Source: Rhodobacterales bacterium (GTDB lineage Bacteria; Pseudomonadota; Alphaproteobacteria; Caulobacterales; Hyphomonadaceae). Taken from it: DNA of 64,000 nucleotides. The first letter of the stretch is position 1. Every line of letters begins with the position of its first letter. The position numbers and the translations under genes are program-made. Positions 9,395 to 17,495 of the stretch are shown here, piece by piece. The stretch spans positions 1 through 64,000 of the forward strand of contig JACXUV010000018.1 of NCBI GenBank assembly GCA_014763715.1. Reading direction: 5' to 3'. Under the pieces are notes generated by a model. That model was not told the DNA's origin. It worked only from the letters and a program-made list of their open reading frames with translations, and searched no databases.

Positions 9395-9486
9395 CACAGC
9401 GATTGCGCCCATAAGCCCTTGATCCGCCTGCCTTCGCGCGCCATCTGTGGCGCAGGTGAAGCTTTTGACAGAAAGGGCAGGCGGCG

Positions 9487-10065
9487 ATGTTCATCCAGAC
9501 CGAACCGACTCCCAACCCCGATACGATCAAGTTCCTGCCCGGCCATGAAGTGGCAGGCGATCGCGGCCCGTTTGACTTTCCGGACGCTGCCAGCGCCCGC
9601 ATCAGCCTGCTGGCCCGCGCGCTGTTCCAGGTGGACGGCGTGGAGCGTGTCTTCCTCGGCAGCGACTTCGTGTCCATCAACAAGGCCGAAGGCAAGGACT
9701 GGCGCCATGTGAAGCCCATGGTGCTGGCGGCAATCATGGACCATTACATGGCGGGCCTGCCCGTTGTTGAGGATGGCGCCGAGCCGTCTGCCTCGGCCGA
9801 GGCCGATGTCACCTATGAGGGTGAGGCAGCCGAGATCGTCGCGGAGATCCGTGAGCTGATCGAGACTCGTGTGCGTCCGGCCGTGGCCCAGGATGGCGGC
9901 GACATCATTTTCCACCGTTTCGAGCCCGAGACCGGCATCGTGCATCTGTCCATGCGTGGGGCCTGTGCCGGCTGCCCGTCTTCGACCATGACCCTCAAGC
10001 AGGGCATCGAGAACATGCTGAAAACCTATGTGCCGGAAGTGACTGCCGTCGAGGCCGTACTCTAG
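9487..10065 (+). CDS. Nfu-type Fe-S scaffold/carrier protein
   Basis: This 192-residue protein has an N-terminal Nfu domain (MFIQTEPTPNPDTIKFLPG) and a C-terminal NifU-like domain with C160-x-x-C163 in GACAGCPSS, which binds a bridging 4Fe-4S cluster in the dimer. It would hand clusters to target enzymes in the cytosol. The gene precedes the nitroreductase, tsaB and rimI, an order seen in many alphaproteobacteria. GC-rich sequence with a 7-bp hairpin (10105-10111/10120-10126) follows the stop but lacks a T-run. Confidence 0.92.
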   Translation: MFIQTEPTPNPDTIKFLPGHEVAGDRGPFDFPDAASARISLLARALFQVDGVERVFLGSDFVSINKAEGKDWRHVKPMVLAAIMDHYMAGLPVVEDGAEPSASAEADVTYEGEAAEIVAEIRELIETRVRPAVAQDGGDIIFHRFEPETGIVHLSMRGACAGCPSSTMTLKQGIENMLKTYVPEVTAVEAVL

Positions 10066-10156
10066 GCGTGATCTGATCTCTCCGGGGCGCATCCAGCCCC
10101 TTGACGGCCCGCGCAAAGACGGGCCGCATGCGCCAAACAGCAAAAGGACTTCTCCC

Positions 10157-10756
10157 ATGGCTCATCCTGTGAACGACCACGCACTGGACGTCATTTTCCG
10201 CGATGCCCGCTCCTATAATGGCTGGCGTGACGAAGGCGTGCCGGAAGTGCTGGTCCGCGCGGTGTATGACCTTGCGAAGCTCGGGCCGACGAGTGCCAAC
10301 AACTCGCCCGCGCGCTTTGTGTTCATCAGCTCTGACGAGGGCAAGGCACGTCTCCTGCCGCTGATGTCCGAAGGCAACCGCGAGAAGACACAGAAAGCTC
10401 CGTGGACGGTGATCATCGCCTATGACCTGGAGTTCCACGAAAAGATTCCGCAACTCTTCCCCCATGCCCCGGCAGCCAAGGACTGGTTCCATCACATCAA
10501 GGAAGAGACCGCCTTCCGGAACGGCACTCTGCAGGGCGCTTACCTGATGATGGCGGCGCGCGCGCTGGGCCTCGATTGCGGGCCGATGTCCGGCTTCGAC
10601 AAGGACGGCGTCGACAAGGAATTCTTCCTCAGTCAGGACGGTGAGATGAAGAACTGGCGGGTCAATTTCATCTGCAATATCGGCCATGGTGACCGCACGA
10701 CGATCTTTGATCGTTCCCCGCGTCTCGCCTTCGACGAGGCCTGCCGCATTCTTTAG
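10157..10756 (+). CDS. Nitroreductase-family protein, RutE-like (malonic semialdehyde reductase)
   Basis: This 199-residue FMN-dependent oxidoreductase has the RutE-type start (LDVIFRDARSYNGWRDEGVP) and the FMN-site segment KLGPTSANNSPARFVF. Members reduce malonic semialdehyde or 3-hydroxypropanal-type products with NAD(P)H. The rest of the rut pyrimidine pathway is absent nearby, so the physiological substrate is open. It follows nfuA and runs into tsaB after 12 bases. Confidence 0.82.
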   Translation: MAHPVNDHALDVIFRDARSYNGWRDEGVPEVLVRAVYDLAKLGPTSANNSPARFVFISSDEGKARLLPLMSEGNREKTQKAPWTVIIAYDLEFHEKIPQLFPHAPAAKDWFHHIKEETAFRNGTLQGAYLMMAARALGLDCGPMSGFDKDGVDKEFFLSQDGEMKNWRVNFICNIGHGDRTTIFDRSPRLAFDEACRIL

Positions 10757-10768
10757 GCGGACAAGACG

Positions 10769-11413
10769 ATGCTGGTTCTGGGGCTCAACACTGCGTTCAC
10801 GGCCATGGAGGCCGCCCTTGTGCGCGACGGCGAAATCCTCGCCGACGCGCGTGAGGTGATGGCGCGCGGACAGGACAAGCACCTGCCGGCCCTGGTCCAG
10901 CGCCTGTTGGACGAAGAAGGCGTCACCTTCGACGATCTTGACCGTATCGCCGTCGTCACCGGCCCCGGCAGCTTCACCGGCATCCGGATTGGCGTGGCCT
11001 ATGCGCGGGGCCTTGCGCTCGTCACCGGCGCGCCCTGTGTCGGCGTGACCAGCCTGGAGGCCGCCGTGCCGTCCGGCATGGAGGGTACCGTCATGGGCTG
11101 CCTGGCCGGGCAGAAACGCCCGCCGGACCAGACCTGGTGGGTACAGGGCGTCTCGGGCGGGCAGGGCATTGCCGATGTGCTGGAGCTGCGCCTCGAACAG
11201 CTGCTGCCCATGCTGGAAGGCTTCCACGCGCCCATCTTCATGGACAATGCCGACGCCCTTGGCGAGATGAAGGACAGGCTGGACCTGCGCCCGCTGGTCC
11301 CGTCCGCCATCACCGCCGCCATCAAGGGCGGGCAGTTCGATCCGGCGGCACATCCTCCGTCCCCGGTCTATGCGCGGGAGCCTGACGCGACCCTGCCGGA
11401 GCCGCGCAAGTGA
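10769..11413 (+). CDS. tsaB: tRNA threonylcarbamoyladenosine synthesis protein TsaB
   Basis: This 214-residue ASKHA-fold protein begins [18 protein letters not shown] and contains [14 protein letters not shown], the TsaB signature. With TsaD and TsaE it completes t6A37 modification of ANN-decoding tRNAs. The stop overlaps the GTG start of rimI (GTGA, 11410-11413), so the two are translationally coupled, the usual tsaB-rimI arrangement. Confidence 0.93.
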   Translation: MLVLGLNTAFTAMEAALVRDGEILADAREVMARGQDKHLPALVQRLLDEEGVTFDDLDRIAVVTGPGSFTGIRIGVAYARGLALVTGAPCVGVTSLEAAVPSGMEGTVMGCLAGQKRPPDQTWWVQGVSGGQGIADVLELRLEQLLPMLEGFHAPIFMDNADALGEMKDRLDLRPLVPSAITAAIKGGQFDPAAHPPSPVYAREPDATLPEPRK

Positions 11414-11880
11414 CGCGACCCATGCTCGTCCTGCGGCCGGAAGACGCCGGGCGGATGAGCCGCCTGCACATGCTCTGCTTCGATGACCCGTGGAGCGCGA
11501 TCTCCTTTCGCGGCCTGCTGCTGGATACGTCGATCCTGACCCTCGGCATCGAGCTGGAGGGGGAGCTTGCCGCTTTCGTCATGGCCCAGACCGTGGCGGG
11601 GGAGAGTGACATCCTCACCGTTGCCACGGCGCCCGCACATCGCCGCAAGGGGCTGGCCGCCATGCTGATCGCCGCCCTGATCAGCCGCCTGGGGGAGCGC
11701 GGCGTGTCCCGCATCACGCTGGACGTGGCCGAGGACAATGCACCCGCCCGTGAACTTTATCGCGGCCTCGGCTTCACCGAAGATGGCCGCCGTCCGCGCT
11801 ATTACACGTCCGGCCGCGACGTGCCGGTGGATGCCGTGTTGATGTCGCGCAATATGGGGCTTCACCCCACACAGATGTGA
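11410..11880 (+). CDS. rimI: Ribosomal protein S18-alanine N-acetyltransferase (GNAT)
   Basis: A 156-residue GNAT enzyme with the acetyl-CoA loop in [18 protein letters not shown] and the C-terminal [18 protein letters not shown] motif. It would acetylate the N-terminus of ribosomal protein S18. The GTG at 11410 overlaps the tsaB stop; an ATG at 11422 is an alternative start four codons later. Position after tsaB supports RimI over a generic GNAT. Confidence 0.85.
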   Translation: MTRPMLVLRPEDAGRMSRLHMLCFDDPWSAISFRGLLLDTSILTLGIELEGELAAFVMAQTVAGESDILTVATAPAHRRKGLAAMLIAALISRLGERGVSRITLDVAEDNAPARELYRGLGFTEDGRRPRYYTSGRDVPVDAVLMSRNMGLHPTQM

Positions 11881-11944
11881 TCGGCCCGGCCTATCCAAAT
11901 TTCTCCACCGCGCTACCATCGGTTCAGCAAGAGGAGACACTGCA

Positions 11945-12841
11945 ATGGCCGATGGCATGAAACCGACCGATATTCAGACCGATATCCCTCAGGGCGTCTT
12001 CGACCTGTACGACGATTATTGCCATGGCCACCTGTCGCGCCGGGGCTTTTTCGAGGGGCTGGGAAAATATGCCGTGGGCGGATTGAGTGTCGCTTCGCTG
12101 GCTGCGTGCGTGATGCCCGATTATTCGAAACAGCAGACCGGAGAGGCGGATGAGGACATCACCGCCGAGATGGTCACCTATAATTCTCCGAATGGCGCGG
12201 GCGAGATGGCCGGTTATCTCGTGCGCCCCGTGCGCAGCACCACGCTGCCCGGCGTGCTGGTCGTGCATGAGAACCGGGGCCTCAACCCGCATATCAAGGA
12301 CGTCGCCCGCCGCGCGGCCAAGGCAGGCTACACAGCCTTCGCGCCTGACGCGCTCTATCCGCTGGGCGGTTATCCCGGCAATGATGATGACGGCCGCACC
12401 CTGCAAGCCCAGCGCGATAGTGCCTCCATGCTGGCAGACTTCATGGCCGGTGCCGAATTCCTGCGGGATCATCCGGCTACGAATGGCAAGGTCGGAATCA
12501 CCGGCTTCTGCTTCGGCGGCGCGATCACCAATCTGATGGCGGTGAAACAGCCCTGGCTTTCCTGCTCCGTGCCGTTCTATGGCGGCTGGCCCAGCGTGGA
12601 GGAGGCAGCCCAGCTGGAAGTGCCGTTGCAGCTGCACCTCGCCGGGCTGGACGAGCGGGTGAATGCGGGCTGGCCGGCCTACAAGGCCGCGCTCGATGCG
12701 GCGGGCAAGCCCTACGAGGTCTACATCTATGAGGGCGTGAACCACGGCTTCCACAATGACACGACCTCCCGCTATGACGAGGCCGCCGCCAAGCTCGCCT
12801 GGAGCCGCACGCTGGACTTCTTCCAGAAGCACCTCGCCTGA
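11945..12841 (+). CDS. Exported dienelactone hydrolase-family protein
   Basis: This 298-residue alpha/beta hydrolase has a Tat-like N-terminus: SRRGFFEGLGKYAVGG with R32-R33, then a hydrophobic stretch ending LAAC (C55), which suggests Tat export and lipid attachment. The catalytic cysteine nucleophile is C189 in GFCFGG, an Asp lies in LAGLDERV, and the His is in NHGFHND, the DLH triad. The ATG at 11945 has AGAGGAGA upstream. The natural ester or lactone substrate is unknown. Confidence 0.85.
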   Translation: MADGMKPTDIQTDIPQGVFDLYDDYCHGHLSRRGFFEGLGKYAVGGLSVASLAACVMPDYSKQQTGEADEDITAEMVTYNSPNGAGEMAGYLVRPVRSTTLPGVLVVHENRGLNPHIKDVARRAAKAGYTAFAPDALYPLGGYPGNDDDGRTLQAQRDSASMLADFMAGAEFLRDHPATNGKVGITGFCFGGAITNLMAVKQPWLSCSVPFYGGWPSVEEAAQLEVPLQLHLAGLDERVNAGWPAYKAALDAAGKPYEVYIYEGVNHGFHNDTTSRYDEAAAKLAWSRTLDFFQKHLA

Positions 12842-12914
12842 TCCTCACCGAACCTGGCCCGAGCCTGACCTGACAGGGCTGGACTCGTGCAGGCTTCTGC
12901 ATGATGTTCCCTCT

Positions 12915-13460
12915 ATGTTCGAATCTGCCTGCCTGTTCGATACGGCCATTGGCCCGTGCGGCCTTGCCTGGAGTGAGGCGGGGCTGACGGGCGTTCAGCT
13001 GCCCGAAGCAAGCGCTGAGGAGACTGCCGCCCGCATCTGTCGTCACGGCGCGGCCTTGACCGACGCGGCAGACGCGCCGCCCGAAGCTGCCCGCGCCATG
13101 GCCGCGCTGCAGGCTTTCCTGTCCGGCGAGCCGACCGGCTTTGACGGCATCGCGCTCGACATGCAGCGCCATTCGCCTTTTGAGCAGGCGGCCTATGCGG
13201 CGCTGCGCAGGGTGGCGTGGGGCCGGACGGTGACCTATGGCGAACTGGCCGCGGCGGTGGGAAAGCCGAATGGTGCGCAGGCCATCGGCATGGCCATGGG
13301 GCGCAATTCCTGGCCTGTGATCGTGCCGTGTCACCGCGTGCTGGGCGCGAATGGCTGGCTTGGCGGGTTCTCCGCGCCAGGCGGAACGGTCACCAAGAAA
13401 GCGCTTCTGGAACGCGAAGGCGTCTATCCCGACGGCGGCCAGATGGCCCTCTTCGAATGA
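12915..13460 (+). CDS. ogt: Methylated-DNA--protein-cysteine S-methyltransferase
   Basis: This 181-residue suicide repair protein transfers the O6-alkyl group of guanine to its own cysteine, C139 in the PCHRV motif (VIVPCHRVLGANGWLGGF). The winged-helix contacts lie in YAALRRVAWGRTVTYGELA. The start at 12915 (MFESACLFDTAIGPCG) fits the family; the open frame further upstream is out of character. The YcaQ-family glycosylase gene starts seven bases after the stop, giving a two-gene alkylation/crosslink repair unit. Confidence 0.92.
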   Translation: MFESACLFDTAIGPCGLAWSEAGLTGVQLPEASAEETAARICRHGAALTDAADAPPEAARAMAALQAFLSGEPTGFDGIALDMQRHSPFEQAAYAALRRVAWGRTVTYGELAAAVGKPNGAQAIGMAMGRNSWPVIVPCHRVLGANGWLGGFSAPGGTVTKKALLEREGVYPDGGQMALFE

Positions 13461-13467
13461 GGCCGCG

Positions 13468-14667
13468 ATGACCGGCGGCGCCCCGCTCGAAATCCGCAAC
13501 CGCGATGCCCGCCGCCTCTGGCTGCATGCGCAGGGCCTGTCCGCCACGCCCACCGGCCCGCTGGACCTTGCCGCCCTGATCCGGGATCTGGGGTTCGTCC
13601 AGCTCGACTCCATCCGCGTCGTTTCCCGTGCGCACCATCACATTCTCTGGTCGCGGAACCAGCACTATCGCGAGCCCATGCTCGACAGATTGATGCGAAC
13701 GGAACGCGGCGTCTTCGAGCATTTTACCCATGATGCCTCTGTCATCCCGATGGAGTTCTATCCCTATTGGCGCCGCCAGTTCCGGCGCCTTGAGGAGAAA
13801 GTGCGCGGCTGGGAATGGCACCGGGGCATGCTGGACGAGGCTGGCCGCGCCGGGCTTGTCGAACGCATCCGGGCGGAGGGGCCGCTCTCCACCAAGGCGT
13901 TCGACACGAAAGTGGAAGGGCCGCGCGAGATGTGGCGCCGCCCGCCGCACAAGCTGGCGCTGGATTACATGTGGTATGCGGGGGAGCTGTCGACTTCGCA
14001 CCGCGAGAATTTCACCAAATTCTACGACCTTACCGAACGGGTGATTCCCGGCCATCACCGCGAGGATGAGCTGCCGGACCATGAACAGGTCGACTGGCTC
14101 TGCCGCGAGGCGCTGGCCCGGCTGGGCTTTGGCTCGGAAGGGGACATCCAGCGCTTCTGGGACGCAGCGGACCTCGCCGAAGTGAAGGACTGGGCGGGCC
14201 GCCAGAGGGGGCTCGTTCCGGTGCGGGTCGAAGGCGCTGATGGCAAATGGATCAGCGCGCTTGCGCCCGAGGATATCGAGGTGCGGCTGGCCGAAGCGCC
14301 GGCGCCAACCTCCCGCCTGCGCATCCTCAACCCGTTCGATCCGGTGATCCGCGACCGGGCCCGGTTGCAGCGCCTGTTCGGCTTCGACTACCGGATCGAG
14401 ATCTTCGTCCCGGCGGCCAAGCGCCGCTGGGGCTATTATGTCTATCCGCTGCTGGAGGGGGACCGGATGGTTGGCCGGGTGGAGGTGAAAGCCGACAGGA
14501 CAGCAGGCACGCTCAGCCTGGAACAGGTCTGGCCGGAACCGGATGTGGTCTGGACCGGGGCGCGCGATGCGCGGCTGGAGGCGGAACTCGCCCGTCTTGC
14601 GCGGCTGATCGCAGTTGACACTGTTCACAGGAAGACCCAACTCAAACTGGACTTACCGCGGCGCTAA
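13468..14667 (+). CDS. YcaQ-family winged-helix DNA glycosylase
   Basis: This 399-residue protein is of the COG3214/YcaQ (AlkX, AlkZ-like) type. The family motif region is DLAALIRDLGFVQLDSIRVV, followed by HHHILWSRNQHY, and the C-terminus contains RRWGYYVYPLLEGDRMVGRV. Escherichia coli YcaQ unhooks interstrand crosslinks and excises N7-alkylpurines. The ATG at 13468 is chosen; the longer open frame to 13351 lies inside ogt. Being seven bases from ogt supports a shared role in alkylation repair. Confidence 0.85.
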   Translation: MTGGAPLEIRNRDARRLWLHAQGLSATPTGPLDLAALIRDLGFVQLDSIRVVSRAHHHILWSRNQHYREPMLDRLMRTERGVFEHFTHDASVIPMEFYPYWRRQFRRLEEKVRGWEWHRGMLDEAGRAGLVERIRAEGPLSTKAFDTKVEGPREMWRRPPHKLALDYMWYAGELSTSHRENFTKFYDLTERVIPGHHREDELPDHEQVDWLCREALARLGFGSEGDIQRFWDAADLAEVKDWAGRQRGLVPVRVEGADGKWISALAPEDIEVRLAEAPAPTSRLRILNPFDPVIRDRARLQRLFGFDYRIEIFVPAAKRRWGYYVYPLLEGDRMVGRVEVKADRTAGTLSLEQVWPEPDVVWTGARDARLEAELARLARLIAVDTVHRKTQLKLDLPRR

Positions 14668-14682
14668 GGGCAAATACCTAGT

Positions 14683-15102
14683 ATGGATCGACTCGAAAAA
14701 CTCTGCCTTGAGAAGGGCCTGCGCATGACGGAGCCGCGGCGCGTGATTGCGCGCGTGCTGTCCCAGGCGTCGGACCACCCGGATGCCGAAGAGCTGCACC
14801 GCCGCGCCAATGCCGAAGATGCCTCCATCTCGCTGGCAACGGTCTACCGGACCGTGAAGCTGTTCGAGGACGCCGGCATCATCCAGGCACACGACTTCCG
14901 CGACGGCCGCGCCCGCTATGAGGAAGTGCCGGACGAGCATCATGACCACCTGATCAATGTGAAGACCGGGGAAGTGGTGGAGTTCCATTCCGAAGAGATC
15001 GAGAAGCTTCAGGAAGCGATCGCCAAGAAGCTGGGCTTCCGGCTGGTCGACCACCGGCTGGAACTCTATGGCGTGCCGCTCAAGGAATCGGACGCCGACT
15101 AG
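14683..15102 (+). CDS. fur: Ferric uptake regulator Fur
   Basis: A 139-residue Fur-family protein. The winged helix (KGLRMTEPRRVIARVL, SLATVYRTVKLFEDAGII) is followed by the metal-binding dimer domain with HHDHL (86-90) and the FHSEEIE segment. It lacks the C-terminal CxxC structural zinc pair, as do several alphaproteobacterial Fur proteins. Caulobacter Fur begins very similarly, so Fur is preferred over Irr, Mur or Zur. I found no convincing Fur box in its 16-base upstream gap; it probably reads from the ycaQ transcript or an internal promoter. Confidence 0.85.
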   Translation: MDRLEKLCLEKGLRMTEPRRVIARVLSQASDHPDAEELHRRANAEDASISLATVYRTVKLFEDAGIIQAHDFRDGRARYEEVPDEHHDHLINVKTGEVVEFHSEEIEKLQEAIAKKLGFRLVDHRLELYGVPLKESDAD

Positions 15103-15247
15103 GCCTGCAGGCAGTCATCGTTCAGCTCGCGTAAATCATTCATTGAGCATGTTATAGTCCGCCTTGATCATGGCCTGGTGCGGCTTGGTCCGCCGTAGTC
15201 ATGCCGTAATCCGGGCGTAGCGATGCCTGGAGGATTACGTCACCGTC

Positions 15248-15949
15248 ATGTTGCTTGCCTGGCTGCTCACCTTCACGCTGGCCACCGGATCGGGGCCCAT
15301 GAACTCCGCGCTGGAAGCGACGGAAGCGCCGACCACGCTGCGTGCGGCCTTCACGGTGGAGCTGCAATCCTCCCACGCCCGCCGCGTCTACCGCTTCGAT
15401 CCGCGCGAAAAGGGCCGGGAACGCTGGAAAGCGCTGGTCTGGGAGGGTGAGGACGAGGAACTCGACACCGTCGCCGCCGAATGGGCGAATGAAGCCGCCC
15501 CGGACGGGCGCCTCTTCCCGGACGATCTGCGCGCCAGTCTCGGCCCGCAGGTGATGGTGGACGACAAGGGCGCAGCCTGGAAAATTTCCTTTCATCACAG
15601 GCCCTCCGTCAATGATGGGGAGTTCGATGTCTGGGCTGCCGAGCGCCTTAGGGCGACGGCCTGGCTGGATCCGGTGGGCGAGCGTTTCCTGCGCATCGAC
15701 TACACGCTGCCGCAGCCCGTTGCCGGGCCAGAGGGCGGTACGCTGACACGGTACGATCAGTCCTATTTCATCCGCACCGAGCCGCGCTGGGGCATGAGCT
15801 ATGTCTCCGGTTTCTCCATCGACCTGCAGGCGCGCGCGGCCTTCCGCACCATCGAGCGGCGCTATTCGGCGAACATCGTCGAGGCGGATTTCTTCTTCGC
15901 CAGCAATGAAGCCCAGCAGGCCTTCGAGTCTGCCCAGCTGACGCAGTAG
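15248..15949 (+). CDS. Secreted protein of unknown function
   Basis: This 233-residue protein has an N-terminal signal-like segment (MLLAWLLTFTLATGSG). The rest is a beta-rich soluble domain: YRFDPREKGRERWKALVWEG, WLDPVGERFLRIDYTLPQPV, SYFIRTEPRWGMSYVSGFSI. I do not recognise a named family. It probably resides in the periplasm. The 146 bases upstream (15103-15247) hold no feature I can name. Confidence 0.65.
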   Translation: MLLAWLLTFTLATGSGPMNSALEATEAPTTLRAAFTVELQSSHARRVYRFDPREKGRERWKALVWEGEDEELDTVAAEWANEAAPDGRLFPDDLRASLGPQVMVDDKGAAWKISFHHRPSVNDGEFDVWAAERLRATAWLDPVGERFLRIDYTLPQPVAGPEGGTLTRYDQSYFIRTEPRWGMSYVSGFSIDLQARAAFRTIERRYSANIVEADFFFASNEAQQAFESAQLTQ

Positions 15950-15989
15950 CGGCACTGGCCACACCGCCGGGCTGCGCTAAACTCGGGCC

Positions 15990-16406
15990 ATGACGATTCA
16001 CATCGTAAAACTCAGCGTCGGCTCGGAAGATGTCGAAGACATCGCCAATTGGCAGGCGCGCTATCTGAAGACCGCGCCCAATCCGGTGCACTACACCCGC
16101 ATGTTCCCCAAGCGCGCCGAGGAAGTGCTGCGCGGCGGGTCGATCTATTGGGTGGTGAAAGGCGCCATCCGCGTGCGCCAGCGGATCGTGGATATCCGTC
16201 AGGAACAGGATTCCGAAGGCCGCGACATGTGTGCCCTCGTCTTCGATCCCGAGTTGGTTCGCACCTATGCGCAGGCCAAGCGCCCATTTCAGGGCTGGCG
16301 GTATCTGAAGCCGGAAGATGCCCCGCGTGACCTGAAATCCGGTGAGGCGGCACGGAACATTCCGCCGGACCTGGACACCGCGCTCAAGAATGCGGGTGTC
16401 TGGTAA
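15990..16406 (+). CDS. DUF1489-family protein
   Basis: A 138-residue cytosolic protein starting MTIHIVKLSVGSEDVEDIA, with SIYWVVKGAIRVRQRIVDI. This pattern is the DUF1489 family, confined largely to Alphaproteobacteria and of unknown function. Its stop is only three bases from the stop of the convergent EamA gene. Confidence 0.8.
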   Translation: MTIHIVKLSVGSEDVEDIANWQARYLKTAPNPVHYTRMFPKRAEEVLRGGSIYWVVKGAIRVRQRIVDIRQEQDSEGRDMCALVFDPELVRTYAQAKRPFQGWRYLKPEDAPRDLKSGEAARNIPPDLDTALKNAGVW

Positions 16407-16409
16407 GCC

Positions 16410-17318
16410 TCAGGGTGCGACTTCACTGGCAGCGATACGGGCCTCACGCCGGGCTGCGAAGTGGGTTTCGAAGGCCACAACCAGACAGGCGAGGATGATG
16501 ATAGCCGCCCCGGCATAGAGCCGCACGCTGGGGATTTCCTGAAAGAAAACATAGCCGAACAGGGACGACCAGATGAGGCCCGTATATTCGAACGGCGCCA
16601 GCGTCTGGGCCTTTGCGCGGGCATAAGCCAGCGTCATGAACCACCAGATGCCGATAGCAGCAAAGCCGACAAAGCTGAGGATCGGCCAGGCGTTGGCTTC
16701 CGGCAACGGCCCCACAAAGGGCAAGAACGGCAACAGGAACAGGGCAGGCAACACGTTCATGAAGGTGACCAGCGTAAGGCTGTCCTCCTCCTTTGTGCGC
16801 ATGCGCAGAAGAACGATGTTGAGCGCGTAACCGACCGCCGAAACCAGCATCGCCGCGATGCCGTAGATGCGTGTGCCGCCGACCGGGGCGCTGGCGGGCT
16901 CGCCTGAAATGGCGATGGCGGCGCCGATAAAGCCGACAATCGACGCACCGACGGTGATCGGGCTCATCCGCTCGCCCAGAAGGACGCGCGCGATCGGCGC
17001 AATCATCAGGGCGGCAGTGAAACCCATCACGACGGCTTCAGCCAGGGTGATCTGGGTCAGCGCATAGAAGAAGGTGACCGACGACAGGACCTGCGCGATC
17101 GACCGCAGCGTGTGGAAGCGGATGGCCTTCCAGCCTGGCATGGGCCGCCGCATCGCAATGAACAGGCTGACCATGATCAGCGAGGCGGCAATGTAACGCC
17201 AGGCCGTCGCCGTGATGACGCTGGTGCCGCCAAGCGTAATGGCTTTCATGGTCGCATCCAGCGTACAGCCACAAAGGACCGCCAGGCAGACAAGAATGAT
17301 GGGATGAGGCAGGCGCAT
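16410..17318 (-). CDS. EamA/DMT-superfamily transporter
   Basis: This 302-residue inner-membrane protein has about ten hydrophobic helices in two EamA halves (about 1-135 and 148-290). The first half carries LAVLCGCTLDATMKAI and the second GYALNIVLLRMRTKEEDS. Such carriers export metabolites, amino acids or drugs; the substrate cannot be told. It is monocistronic and convergent with the DUF1489 gene. Confidence 0.85.
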   Translation of the reverse strand: MRLPHPIILVCLAVLCGCTLDATMKAITLGGTSVITATAWRYIAASLIMVSLFIAMRRPMPGWKAIRFHTLRSIAQVLSSVTFFYALTQITLAEAVVMGFTAALMIAPIARVLLGERMSPITVGASIVGFIGAAIAISGEPASAPVGGTRIYGIAAMLVSAVGYALNIVLLRMRTKEEDSLTLVTFMNVLPALFLLPFLPFVGPLPEANAWPILSFVGFAAIGIWWFMTLAYARAKAQTLAPFEYTGLIWSSLFGYVFFQEIPSVRLYAGAAIIILACLVVAFETHFAARREARIAASEVAP

Positions 17319-17495
17319 GGCCGGGAGCCTTCGCCGGAGCCCGACTTGACGTCAAGCCGGGAAATGGCGCGCGCTGTGAGGAGCGCTTTCTGATCCGGTT
17401 GGCGTCGGGTCAGTCTGTTTCCGCCCAGCTGGTTCCGGTAAACTGGACCCAGCCGGGCAAAGATCCGGATGAGGAAACATCAGGAGGAGACGGCC

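Noticed and set aside
10105-10126. GC-rich hairpin after nfuA as a terminator
   Set aside because: A 7-bp stem without a T-run, just before the ribosome-binding site of the nitroreductase gene; too weak to call a terminator.
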